Below the pieces are notes generated by a model. The model was not told the DNA's origin, searched no databases, and worked only from the letters and a program-made list of their open reading frames with translations. The translations under genes were made by a program, and so were the position numbers. From contig NZ_FNOI01000002.1 in assembly GCF_900107015.1 (NCBI RefSeq), positions 496,001-560,000 on the forward strand: a stretch of DNA of 64,000 nucleotides, read 5' to 3'. Below, one piece after another: positions 17,267 to 26,564 of the stretch. This DNA is from Litoreibacter albidus (GTDB lineage Bacteria; Pseudomonadota; Alphaproteobacteria; Rhodobacterales; Rhodobacteraceae). Within the stretch, counting starts at the first letter, position 1; each line of letters begins with the position of its first letter.

Positions 17267-20200
17267 CTATTCTGCTGGAATAGCTTGGTCCTCAAGGCTC
17301 AACGGGGCCGGAATGTGGATCAACATCTCTTTCGGGCAAATCTGCACGAAGTTCGATTTCTCCAGATCCCAGTCCTGCAGAATCAAAGCCGCTTTCGCGC
17401 TGCCTGTCTCGCGCAGGTGCTCTTCGATCAAGCCCTTCAGTTCTGCTTCCCAGTAATCAACGGTCACTGGGCAAGTCACCAGAGTTTCCATGTTGATCAG
17501 CGGGGCCGAATTGTTTTCAGGGTCATAGAGATAGGCCATACCGCCCGTCATACCTGCCCCGAAGTTCGCGCCAATGGAGCCCAGAATAACCGCGACACCG
17601 CCTGTCATGTATTCACAACCGTTGGTGCCACAGCCCTCAATCACGACTTTCGCGCCTGAGTTGCGAACGCCAAAGCGCTCCCCCGCGCGACCGGCGGCAA
17701 ACAGATGGCCCGCAGTCGCACCGTACAGAACAGTGTTTCCGATGATCGTGTTGTCGTCCGCCTTCAACGGGCTGGCTTGCGCAGGGCGCACCACGATACG
17801 ACCACCGGACAGACCTTTACCCACGTAGTCATTGGCATCGCCAAAGACTTCAAGCTTCAGACCAGGTGCCGCGAACGCGCCGAGCGATTGACCCGCGGAA
17901 CCAGACAGACGCACCGTCAAATGGTCATCCTGCAAGTCGTTGCGCATGCCGAACCGCTGAACGATATGGCTAGACGCCCGTGTCCCGATGGTACGAAGCG
18001 TATTCTGCACCGCATAAGACAGCTGCATTTTCTCACCGTCGTTGAAGAACGGCTGCGCGTCATTCACGATCTGCGCGTCCAGCGTGTCCGGAACGGCATT
18101 GCGCGCTTTGGAGCGGTCGTAGACGATCCGGTCAGCGCCATCCACAGTGATCAGCAGCGGGTTCAGGTCAAGGTCGTCAAGGTGGGCAGACCCACGCGAC
18201 ACCTGCGTCAGTAAGTCCGCACGACCGATAACATCATCCAACGAGCGCGCGCCGATAGATGCCAGAATCTCGCGCACCTCGGTTGCGTAGAAGGTGATAA
18301 GGTTCACAACCTTATCGGCATTGCCCGTGAACTTATCGCGCAACGCTTGGTCTTGCGTACACACGCCCACGGGGCAAGTGTTCGATTGGCACTGGCGCAC
18401 CATGATGCAGCCCATAGCGATAAGCGCCGCTGTGCCAATGCCGTACTCCTCGGCACCCATCATAGCCGCCATGACGATATCACGGCCCGTCCGCAAGCCA
18501 CCGTCGGTGCGCAATGTCACGCGCCCGCGCAGGTTGTTCATCGCCAGAACTTGGTGCGCCTCTGTCAGGCCCATTTCCCACGGCAGCCCAGCGTATTTGA
18601 TCGACGTTGCGGGCGATGCACCCGTGCCGCCGTTGTGGCCGGAAATCAGGATCACGTCGGCCTTTGCCTTCGCAACACCCGCCGCAATCGTCCCAACGCC
18701 GGACGCGGCAACCAATTTCACAGTCACTTTGCAGCGTGGGTTGATCTGCTTCAGATCATAGATCAGTTGGGCCAAATCCTCGATGGAGTAGATATCGTGA
18801 TGCGGCGGCGGTGAAATCAACGTGACACCCTTGGTGGAGTGCCGCAGCCGCGCAATCAGGTCCGTGACCTTCATACCCGGAAGCTGCCCGCCTTCACCCG
18901 GTTTCGCCCCTTGGGCGACCTTGATTTCCAGCTCTTCACAGTGGTTTAGATACTCCGCCGTCACGCCAAAGCGGCCAGAGGCCACCTGCTTGATTTTCGC
19001 AGAGGGGTTGTCGCCATTCGGCTCCGGCACGAAGTGCGCGGGGTCTTCACCGCCTTCGCCACTGTCGGATTTTGCGCCGATGCGGTTCATAGCGACGTTC
19101 AGCGTTTTATGCGCCTCCGGCGACAACGCACCCAAAGACATGCCCGGTGTCACAAAGCGCTTGCGGATCGACGTGATGGATTCCACCTCGTCCACCGAGA
19201 TAGGCTCACCCAAGGATTTGATATCCAGCAGGTCACGCAGGTGAATGGGCGGGTTTGCCTTCATCGTCTGGCTGTACTGCTTCCACATATCGTAGGAGGC
19301 GCGGTTACACGCGGCCTGCAACATGTGCATTGTTTGCGCTTCCCACGCGTGCTTCTCGCCAGACCGACGCGACTTATAGAAGCCGCCGATAGGCAGAACC
19401 GCCGTCTCACCCGCCCAGCCAGTGGCGTGAACTGCCGCTGCTTTGGTCTGGATACCGTTGATGCCGATACCGGAAATGCGTGACTGCATACCTGGGAAGA
19501 ATTCCGCCACCATCGCGCGCGACAGCCCGACAGCCTCAAAGTTCAGACCCCCACGGTAGGAAGAGATCACAGAGATCCCCATCTTCGCCATGATCTTGAG
19601 CAGGCCTTGGTCAATCGCATTGCGGTACTTCGCAACGGCCTCTGTCAAAGTGCCCTCAAGCAAGCCGCGATCAATGCGGTCCGCCAGCGAGTCTTCGGCC
19701 AGATAGGCGTTCACAGTCGTCGCACCACAGCCGATCAGAACCGCAAAGTAATGCGGGTCGATGCACTCTGCGGAGCGCACGTTCAGCGAACAGAATGTCC
19801 GCAGACCTTTGCGCGTCAACCAGCTGTGCACGGCAGATGTAGCGAGGATCATCGGAACGCCAATGCGGTCTTCGTTCTGGCCCTGATCGGTCAATACCAA
19901 GTGCCCCGCGCCGGAACGCACAGCGTCTTCGGCTTCATTGCGGATACGATCCAGCGCGGCGCGCAGGTCACCCTGATCGTTTTTGGCATCAAATGTGCAG
20001 TCAATCGTGACCATGTTCGCGTTGAACTGCTCAACCAGTTTTTCAAACTGCACGTTGCCGATAAACGGACTGTCGAGCACCAAAATTTCGGTCTGCGACG
20101 AGTCTTCGTCCAACACGTTCTTCAAGTTGCCGAAACGCGTTTTCAGGCTCATCACGCGGAATTCGCGCAGGCTGTCGATCGGCGGGTTGGTCACCTGACT

Positions 20201-21805
20201 AAAGTTCTGGCGAAAGAAATGGCTCAGTGGGCGATATTTCTTGGACAGCACCGCGGACGGCGTATCATCCCCCATAGACGCGAGTGTTTCCTTGCCGTCA
20301 TCAGCCATCGGCGCGAGGATTTGCTCCAACTCTTCAATCGAATAGCCCGCAGCTATCTGGCGTTTACGCAGCTCTTCGCCGGTAAACAGCGGCTTTTCCT
20401 CTACGTTCAGGGTGATCTCTTCCAGATCAGTGATCTTGCCGACCCATTCACCGAATGGCAGCGCTGCGGACATTTTGTCCTTCAGCTCTTCGTCGTGGTA
20501 CAACTCACCCTTGCCCATGTGAACACCGATCATTTGACCCGGCCCCAAGGCGCCTTTTTCGCGCACGGTCGCTTCGTCAAATGGCACCATGCCGGTCTCG
20601 GAACCTGCGATCAGCAGCCCGTCCCCAGTCACGGCATAACGCATCGGGCGCAGCCCATTGCGATCCAAGCCCGCACAGACCCAGCGCCCGTCGGTCATTG
20701 CCAGCGCGGCTGGGCCGTCCCATGGTTCAATCACGGAGTTGCAGTAGGAATACATGTCCTGCCATGCCTTCGGCATCTCGACCGCTTGCTTGGACCACGA
20801 CTCTGGCACCAGCATGGTTTTCGCCATAGGCGCGGACCGTCCTGCGCGCACCATAACCTCGAACACCGCATCCAACGCAGCGGAGTCGGAAGAACCACCC
20901 GGAACGATTGGTTTGATGTCCTCCGCACGGTCCTCGAATGCGGCGGAGGCCATGCGGATTTCGTGCGACTTCATCCAGTTCAGGTTGCCCTTCAACGTGT
21001 TGATTTCGCCGTTATGCGCCAGCATGCGGAATGGCTGGGCCAACCACCACTGCGGGAACGTATTGGTGGAGTAACGCTGGTGGTAAATCGCGAACGCGGA
21101 TTCGAACCGTTCATCCATCAGGTCCGGGTAGAACTCGGCCACGTCCTGCGCCAGCATCATGCCCTTGTAGATGATGGACCGGCAGGACAGCGACGCCAGA
21201 TACAGTGTCGGCACCTGTGCGGCCAAAGCCGCTTTCTCGATGCGGCGGCGGATAACATACAAGTCGCGCTCGAAGTCTTCTTCCTCAACACCTTTGGAGT
21301 TGGAGATCAGGATCTGCTCGATCTCAGGACGTGTCGCGTTGGCTTTCTCACCCAACACTTGGATGTTCACAGGCACGTGGCGCCAACCGTAAATGTTGTA
21401 GCCCATGCGCAAGACTTCCGTCTCGATGATGGTCCGGCAGGTTTCCTGCGCGCCGTGGTCCGTGCGCGGCAAAAACACCTGCCCCACGGCGATCATCTGA
21501 TCCTTGTTGGGCTTGTGGCCCGTGCGCTCAATCTGGTCGTAGAAAAACTCGACCGGAATTTGCACATGGATACCGGCACCGTCACCGGTTTTGCCGTCAG
21601 CGTCGACAGCGCCGCGGTGCCAGATTGCCTTTAGCGCGTTGATCCCATTCTCTACGACCTTGCGGGATTTCTTACCGTCGATAGATACGACAAGGCCAAC
21701 ACCACAAGACGCGTGTTCGTCTTCATCGCGGTAGAGCGAGTTCTCCGCCATCCAGCGGCGCTTTTCTTCCTCACGGGCAACCCAAGCGTCATCATATGTG
21801 GTCAT
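17267..21805 (-). CDS. gltB: Glutamate synthase (NADPH) large subunit
   Basis: At 1512 residues this is full length. A 33-residue leader precedes Cys34 (HASCGVGLV), the N-terminal nucleophile of the class II glutaminase domain after leader removal. The central and FMN domains follow, with the 3Fe-4S ligands in CIMVRQCQSNTCPVG, and then the C-terminal glycine-rich beta-helix (GGVAVILGSIGANFGAGMTGG). The enzyme makes two glutamates from glutamine and 2-oxoglutarate with GltD. It lies 138 bp after an alpha/beta-hydrolase-like gene that separates it from gltD. Confidence 0.98.
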   Translation of the reverse strand: MTTYDDAWVAREEEKRRWMAENSLYRDEDEHASCGVGLVVSIDGKKSRKVVENGINALKAIWHRGAVDADGKTGDGAGIHVQIPVEFFYDQIERTGHKPNKDQMIAVGQVFLPRTDHGAQETCRTIIETEVLRMGYNIYGWRHVPVNIQVLGEKANATRPEIEQILISNSKGVEEEDFERDLYVIRRRIEKAALAAQVPTLYLASLSCRSIIYKGMMLAQDVAEFYPDLMDERFESAFAIYHQRYSTNTFPQWWLAQPFRMLAHNGEINTLKGNLNWMKSHEIRMASAAFEDRAEDIKPIVPGGSSDSAALDAVFEVMVRAGRSAPMAKTMLVPESWSKQAVEMPKAWQDMYSYCNSVIEPWDGPAALAMTDGRWVCAGLDRNGLRPMRYAVTGDGLLIAGSETGMVPFDEATVREKGALGPGQMIGVHMGKGELYHDEELKDKMSAALPFGEWVGKITDLEEITLNVEEKPLFTGEELRKRQIAAGYSIEELEQILAPMADDGKETLASMGDDTPSAVLSKKYRPLSHFFRQNFSQVTNPPIDSLREFRVMSLKTRFGNLKNVLDEDSSQTEILVLDSPFIGNVQFEKLVEQFNANMVTIDCTFDAKNDQGDLRAALDRIRNEAEDAVRSGAGHLVLTDQGQNEDRIGVPMILATSAVHSWLTRKGLRTFCSLNVRSAECIDPHYFAVLIGCGATTVNAYLAEDSLADRIDRGLLEGTLTEAVAKYRNAIDQGLLKIMAKMGISVISSYRGGLNFEAVGLSRAMVAEFFPGMQSRISGIGINGIQTKAAAVHATGWAGETAVLPIGGFYKSRRSGEKHAWEAQTMHMLQAACNRASYDMWKQYSQTMKANPPIHLRDLLDIKSLGEPISVDEVESITSIRKRFVTPGMSLGALSPEAHKTLNVAMNRIGAKSDSGEGGEDPAHFVPEPNGDNPSAKIKQVASGRFGVTAEYLNHCEELEIKVAQGAKPGEGGQLPGMKVTDLIARLRHSTKGVTLISPPPHHDIYSIEDLAQLIYDLKQINPRCKVTVKLVAASGVGTIAAGVAKAKADVILISGHNGGTGASPATSIKYAGLPWEMGLTEAHQVLAMNNLRGRVTLRTDGGLRTGRDIVMAAMMGAEEYGIGTAALIAMGCIMVRQCQSNTCPVGVCTQDQALRDKFTGNADKVVNLITFYATEVREILASIGARSLDDVIGRADLLTQVSRGSAHLDDLDLNPLLITVDGADRIVYDRSKARNAVPDTLDAQIVNDAQPFFNDGEKMQLSYAVQNTLRTIGTRASSHIVQRFGMRNDLQDDHLTVRLSGSAGQSLGAFAAPGLKLEVFGDANDYVGKGLSGGRIVVRPAQASPLKADDNTIIGNTVLYGATAGHLFAAGRAGERFGVRNSGAKVVIEGCGTNGCEYMTGGVAVILGSIGANFGAGMTGGMAYLYDPENNSAPLINMETLVTCPVTVDYWEAELKGLIEEHLRETGSAKAALILQDWDLEKSNFVQICPKEMLIHIPAPLSLEDQAIPAE

Positions 21806-21943
21806 GGTAAAGGCTCCTCATTAGGGGAATGTTTATGGGTTGGGGCAGCTCCGCCGACCCAACAAGTGTTTGAGATGTAGAGTGTTGCCCGACAAAACGC
21901 CGACTAGATGCAGTCGCATAGCTGGCGGCAGTTTTTGGGGAAT

Positions 21944-22744
21944 TCAGTCGTCCAGCGACGCGGGCCGTTTCCGCGGCTTGCGCGCTTCGAAATGTGCTTC
22001 TGCCAGCGCGTAATCCGCGTAGTCCTCGCGCCGCAAACCGCCCGCGCGCTGGACCACCTTGCCCATGCGGCCCGGACGATCGTTGATCGCCGCCATCACG
22101 ATATTGCGCAGCGTGTTCGCGCCCTTCAGGTTGCGAACGAAATTGTGGTCGGCACCCTTGAAAATATAGTGGCGCAGGTTGGATGCGGTTGGAAACCGCT
22201 CCCAATGCATGCGCTCGTCCGGCGTGTCGCCGTGAAACATGTAGATCGGAACGGGCGGATCGGGCAGCTTGTCCATTTTCTTGAATGGCCAAACCTTGAT
22301 CTGCTTGCGAAACCACCACCAGCGCTTTTCCTCTGGCATCACATCGGGATGCACCGAGTACTGCGGCGTGAAACAAATGATCCGCGCCAATGGCATCTTG
22401 CGGCCCAGTACCAGCGCGTTGAATGCGCCCATACTGGTGCCGATCGCCATGACTTTGGTTATTCCGTGCTTCAACACGTAGTCGCTGATTGTGGTCAGCA
22501 CCAAGTTGGACATCCCCTTGGAGTTCATCCAACTGCGTGAGATATCCGTGATGCAGATGACGTGGTTCTGGCCATCCTGCGACGCAAGACCAACGAATTC
22601 CTTCGGCGGCCACTTGTCGCGTTCCTGACCAACACTGGTGAAGCTCACGATCAAGCACGGCGACGATCCTGCTGCGGATTCGATCCGAAGCGGGTGCGCG
22701 TCGTGCAGGAGCTCGAACTCCAGCAGTTTCTTTTGATCGGTCAT
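21944..22744 (-). CDS. Alpha/beta-hydrolase-like protein between gltD and gltB
   Basis: A 266-residue protein with a GTSMG nucleophile elbow (Ser104) after a hydrophobic strand (KVMAIGTSMGAFNALVLG), then IYMFHGDTPDE and ADHNF, plausible Asp and His positions of a catalytic triad. The last 40 residues are basic and probably disordered. It starts 3 bp after gltD stops, so it is co-transcribed with glutamate synthase. The substrate is unknown. A longer overlapping minus-strand frame (21792-22751) is a shadow, because it lacks the conserved motifs. Confidence 0.75.
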   Translation of the reverse strand: MTDQKKLLEFELLHDAHPLRIESAAGSSPCLIVSFTSVGQERDKWPPKEFVGLASQDGQNHVICITDISRSWMNSKGMSNLVLTTISDYVLKHGITKVMAIGTSMGAFNALVLGRKMPLARIICFTPQYSVHPDVMPEEKRWWWFRKQIKVWPFKKMDKLPDPPVPIYMFHGDTPDERMHWERFPTASNLRHYIFKGADHNFVRNLKGANTLRNIVMAAINDRPGRMGKVVQRAGGLRREDYADYALAEAHFEARKPRKRPASLDD

Positions 22745-22747
22745 AGA

Positions 22748-24181
22748 TCACTCGGCAGCTACCTGCGCCGCTGCATTGATTTGATCCATGATCGCTTCGG
22801 CAGCTTCGCGCCCGTCACGAATAGCCCAAACAACTAGGCTAGCGCCACGCTGAATGTCGCCGCAGGCGTATACGCCCTTCAAAGATGTCTCATGTGTGCG
22901 GAAATCTGCCTTCACGGTCCCCCAACGGGTCACCTCCAATTCAGGCACATCCCAAAGCGTCGGCAGGGCCTCAGGCTCGAAGCCAAGCGCCATGATAACA
23001 AGGTCGGCGTCTTCGACGTAGTCAGCGCCTTCAATAATCTCCGGGCTTTGGCGACCGGATGCATCCGGCGCGCCAAGGCGCATTTTGGAGACCATCACAC
23101 CCTCGACCGTATCACCGGCAAAACCTTTAGGGGCGGACAACCAAACAAACTCTACGCCTTCTTCCTCGGCGTTGGCGACTTCACGCTGCGAACCGGGCAT
23201 GTTTGCCTTGTCGCGGCGGTAGAGACATTTCACCGATGTGGCACCTTGGCGGATCGACGTGCGCAGGCAGTCCATAGCGGTATCACCGCCGCCGATCACA
23301 ACAACGCGCTTACCCTCTGCGTTCAACTCGCCGCTGTCGAATTCTGGCACAGCGTCGCCAAAGCTTTTGCGGTTGGAGGCCGTGAGGAAATCAATCGCGC
23401 GCACGATACCCTGCGCGCCAACACCCGGCGCGGGTAGGTCGCGCGACTTGTAAACACCTGTCGCAATCAGGATGGCGTCATGCGTGTTCTGCAATTCGGC
23501 AAAGGATACATCCTCCCCGACGTTGCAGTTCATCTTGAAGGTCACGCCGCCCTGCTCCAACTGGTCAACGCGCTTCATGACGACGTCTTTCTCCAGCTTG
23601 AACCCTGGGATGCCATACGTCAGCAGGCCGCCTGCGCGGTCGTACCGATCATACACTGTCACCTGCACGCCTTGACGGCGCAGCATGTCAGCCGCAGCCA
23701 AACCACCGGGGCCAGCACCGATGATGCCGACACTCTCGGGGCGCTCAACTTTCGGGGCGGCGGGCTTTACCCAACCGTTTTCCCACGCCGTATCTGTAAT
23801 GTACTTCTCTACCGCGCCGATGGTGACCGTGCCGTGGCCGGACTGCTCGATAACGCAGTTGCCTTCGCAAAGACGGTCTTGCGGGCAGATACGGCCGCAG
23901 ATTTCGGGAAACGTGTTCGTTGCCTGCGAAATCTCGTAAGCTTCTTGCAGGCGCCCTTCGGCGGTCATGCGCAGCCAATCGGGGATGTTGTTGTGCAACG
24001 GGCAATGGGATTGGCAATACGGAACACCGCACTGACTGCACCGCCCAGCTTGCTCTTCAGCCTTCGCAGTCGCATATTCTGCATAGATCTCGCCGAAATC
24101 TTGCGCGCGCAAGTTCGGGGGCCGCTTCTCCGGCATATCCCGATCTACGTTCACAAACTGCAACATACGCTGCTTGGCCAT
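22748..24181 (-). CDS. gltD: Glutamate synthase (NADPH) small subunit
   Basis: A protein of about 477 residues. The N-terminal Cys clusters CSQCGVPYCQSHCP and CGRICPQDRLCEGNC bind the 4Fe-4S centres. An FAD-binding GAGPGGLAAADMLRRQG motif and an NADPH-binding VVIGGGDTAMDC motif follow. ATG 24181 has GGGAGAA upstream and gives the usual MAKQRMLQF start; the in-frame upstream ATG at 24244 would add 21 unusual residues. It delivers electrons from NADPH to GltB. Confidence 0.97.
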   Translation of the reverse strand: MAKQRMLQFVNVDRDMPEKRPPNLRAQDFGEIYAEYATAKAEEQAGRCSQCGVPYCQSHCPLHNNIPDWLRMTAEGRLQEAYEISQATNTFPEICGRICPQDRLCEGNCVIEQSGHGTVTIGAVEKYITDTAWENGWVKPAAPKVERPESVGIIGAGPGGLAAADMLRRQGVQVTVYDRYDRAGGLLTYGIPGFKLEKDVVMKRVDQLEQGGVTFKMNCNVGEDVSFAELQNTHDAILIATGVYKSRDLPAPGVGAQGIVRAIDFLTASNRKSFGDAVPEFDSGELNAEGKRVVVIGGGDTAMDCLRTSIRQGATSVKCLYRRDKANMPGSQREVANAEEEGVEFVWLSAPKGFAGDTVEGVMVSKMRLGAPDASGRQSPEIIEGADYVEDADLVIMALGFEPEALPTLWDVPELEVTRWGTVKADFRTHETSLKGVYACGDIQRGASLVVWAIRDGREAAEAIMDQINAAAQVAAE

Positions 24182-24242
24182 GTTAATTCTCCCAATCTGA
24201 AATTCTTGTGTAAATTGGGTCTTTAGAAAAGAAAAGTCACCC

Positions 24243-24316
24243 ATGCTGACCTATTATTCATTTTTCGCGCTCTTTGGAAAGAATTTTTGCCAGATATCCA
24301 AAATATAAGTCAGCAT
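24243..24316. promoter_or_regulatory. Spaced inverted half-sites upstream of gltD
   Basis: ATGCTGAC (24243-24250) and its exact reverse complement GTCAGCAT (24309-24316) lie 58 bp apart in the AT-rich gap between gltD and uppP. They could be operator half-sites for a regulator of nitrogen assimilation. No known binding consensus was matched. Confidence 0.3.
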
Positions 24317-24390
24317 AAGTTACCTATTTATCCCCTTCTCATTTTTTCACCTGTCCTTAGGTTGGCCGAAACTGATTCGAGGCGCCGCAG

Positions 24391-25194
24391 ATGTCCCTAT
24401 TTCAACTAATCCTAGTCGCCCTAATTCAGGGCCTCACGGAGTTCTTGCCCGTCTCCTCATCTGGTCATCTCATACTGCTTCCAAGCCTGACCGGCATGCA
24501 GGATCAAGGACAGGCCATCGACGTCGCGGTGCATATTGGCACATTATTTGCGGTGATCTTGTTCTTCTGGGCCGACGTCCGAATTGCCGCTGGCGGCATG
24601 GGCCGGTTGGTGCGGGGCAAGGTAGACACCCAAGGTGCGCGCCTTGCCTTCCATTTGGCGATTGCAACCATTCCTGTCGTCATCTTCGGGCTGATCTTGA
24701 AGCTCACGGGCATAGACGCGTTGCTGCGCTCCGTCGCGCTGATTGGGTGGACCATGCTGATTTTCGGCTTGGTACTTTACTGGGTCGACCAAAAGGGCGC
24801 CACAATGAAGACAGCGCCCGACTGGTCCACGAAGGACGCATTCATCATGGGGCTGTGGCAAGCCATTGCGCTAATACCCGGCACGTCCCGGTCTGGCGCA
24901 ACAATCTCGGGCGCGCGCCAACTCGGCTATGCACGGGAGGATGCGGCGAAACTTTCAATGCTAATGTCGATCCCGACAATCATCGCATCCGGCGCGGCCT
25001 TGGGCGCAGACGTTCTCGGCACGGCTGACATGCAGCTGGCCAAGGACAGTGCTATCGCCGCAGCGTTCGCATTCGTCGCGGCCCTATTGGCGCTGTCACT
25101 TATGATGCGCCTCCTGAAATCGGTTAGCTTCACGCCTTACGTGATCTACCGGATATTCCTTGGCATCGCGCTACTGGCTTTTGCCTATTCCTGA
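24391..25194 (+). CDS. uppP: Undecaprenyl-diphosphatase (UppP/BacA)
   Basis: A 267-residue polytopic protein with the two family signatures: LTEFLPVSSSGHL near the N-terminus and IPGTSRSGATISGAR in the second half, together forming the active site. It recycles undecaprenyl pyrophosphate to the monophosphate carrier used for peptidoglycan and for the polysaccharides encoded in this window. Its last 10 bp overlap the convergent 3' end of the neighbouring gene. Confidence 0.97.
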   Translation: MSLFQLILVALIQGLTEFLPVSSSGHLILLPSLTGMQDQGQAIDVAVHIGTLFAVILFFWADVRIAAGGMGRLVRGKVDTQGARLAFHLAIATIPVVIFGLILKLTGIDALLRSVALIGWTMLIFGLVLYWVDQKGATMKTAPDWSTKDAFIMGLWQAIALIPGTSRSGATISGARQLGYAREDAAKLSMLMSIPTIIASGAALGADVLGTADMQLAKDSAIAAAFAFVAALLALSLMMRLLKSVSFTPYVIYRIFLGIALLAFAYS

Positions 25195-26174
25195 CCCGTC
25201 CGCAGGTTTTGCGCCGATTCCTTAATCGCGTCGTACTGACCTGCGGGGCGGAAGCGCCATAGGTATTGCGGTATAATCACTTCAAACGACGTTGGCTCAA
25301 TTCCCAGATCGGCGAAGGTTTTCACTTCACCAGTCACAACGTTATCTTTGGCAAGATTGCGCACCTGATCCTTGGTCACCGGACCCGAAATCAAACCACC
25401 GCTGAGCGTGGACAGCAGGTCAAACGCACCCCCCATAAGGCGCGCAGCGAAGAATGGGATGTTCACGACCAGCCGGCGGCGGCGCACGACATCAAGCATG
25501 GACTGAACCAGCTCACGCAGGGTCGCAACCTCTGGCCCGCCCAATTCATAAATACCGGGCGTCGCTTGCCCCAGCACACCTTTGACCGCGGCTTGCGCGA
25601 CATCGTCCACATAGACTGGCTGAAACTTGGTTTCCGCCCCGACAAGCGGCAGCACTGGGCCGAACCGCGACATTGCGGCGAAACGGTTGAAAAAGCCGTC
25701 TTCAGCGCCAAACACAACGGATGGGCGCAAGATCACGGCATTGGGGAAGTTTTGCAAAACGCCCTCTTCACCCAGCGCCTTGGTTTGCGAATAGTCGCTG
25801 TCACTTTCCAAGTCTGCGCCAATCGCAGAAATCTGGACCAATCGCCCAACGCCGTTCTGTGCCGCAATGCGCGCCACGCGCTCCGCGCCCTCGTGCTGGA
25901 CCGCGTCGAATTTATTCTTGCCGGAAGGTGCCAAAATGCCCACGCAATTCACAACCGCGTCCGCCCCGCGCATGGCGGCTGCGACCGATGTGTCGTCGCG
26001 GATGTTGCATAGGATCGGTTCTACTTGGCCTACCGTGCCGTAGGGCTTCACAAAGATCGCCTCGTTTGGGCGGCGCACAGCGACACGAACCCGCCAGCCT
26101 TCTTTGGCCATGCGACGCGCAACATAGCGCCCAACAAAACCTGATCCGCCGTAAATAGTGACGAGCTTCGACAT
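25185..26174 (-). CDS. Complex I NDUFA9-subunit-like NAD(P)-binding protein
   Basis: A 329-residue atypical short-chain dehydrogenase. The dinucleotide-binding motif IYGGSGFVGRYVARRM is at the N-terminus, with VNCVGIL, the sequence SDYSQTKALGEE (an active-site-like Tyr-x-x-x-Lys variant) and FQPVYVDDVA. It resembles the NDUFA9/39-kDa subunit homologues of alphaproteobacteria. The start at 26174 has GGGAAG upstream, and an in-frame extension to 26336 looks non-coding. The precise role outside complex I is not settled by sequence. Confidence 0.88.
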   Translation of the reverse strand: MSKLVTIYGGSGFVGRYVARRMAKEGWRVRVAVRRPNEAIFVKPYGTVGQVEPILCNIRDDTSVAAAMRGADAVVNCVGILAPSGKNKFDAVQHEGAERVARIAAQNGVGRLVQISAIGADLESDSDYSQTKALGEEGVLQNFPNAVILRPSVVFGAEDGFFNRFAAMSRFGPVLPLVGAETKFQPVYVDDVAQAAVKGVLGQATPGIYELGGPEVATLRELVQSMLDVVRRRRLVVNIPFFAARLMGGAFDLLSTLSGGLISGPVTKDQVRNLAKDNVVTGEVKTFADLGIEPTSFEVIIPQYLWRFRPAGQYDAIKESAQNLRTGQE

Positions 26175-26353
26175 GGTACTTCCCTTCAAGGCTGGCTGCA
26201 TTGGGTTTACCCAGCCAAAATACGCCCGACAAGGCGCTTTTCGTAGTTCTAACGCCTTGGACAGCGATAATCCGTAACAAACATTCCTAGAAAACAGCGA
26301 ATCCCGTTGACACCTGCGCCGCACCGACCTAATCACCGCGCACCAACACCTGT

Positions 26354-26439
26354 GCCCAGGTGGCGGAATGGTAGACGCGCCAGCTTCAGGTGCTGGTGTC
26401 TGTATGGACGTGGAGGTTCGAGTCCTCTCCTGGGCACCA
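26354..26439 (+). tRNA. tRNA-Leu (anticodon CAG)
   Basis: The 86-nt gene has an acceptor stem GCCCAGG/CCTGGGC, a D-loop, and the anticodon stem CCAGC-TTCAGGT-GCTGG with anticodon CAG. It has a long class II variable arm, a T-arm (GAGGTTCGAGTCCTC) and an encoded CCA end. It marks the left edge of the AT-richer accessory region, and tRNA-Leu genes are common integration sites. Confidence 0.96.
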
Positions 26440-26564
26440 TATTCCCCGTAATCATTGAAGAATTTCGGGTAGAGGGCGCTTTTGAGGGTGCGAATCTGGT
26501 CTGGTAACGTTCCGGTATCTGGTTCAAACTGGCTCTAACAACAGCGCCTTACTTGGAACGCACA

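Noticed and set aside
19607-21634. A 675-codon plus-strand open frame opposite gltB
   Set aside because: It is exactly antisense to the strongly conserved gltB coding sequence, and its translation is rich in His, Arg and Gln with no motif. It is a by-product of the codon bias of gltB.
21792-22751. A 319-codon minus-strand frame overlapping the hydrolase-like gene
   Set aside because: The 266-residue frame in the same region has the GTSMG motif and the tight 3-bp spacing to gltD; the longer frame has neither.
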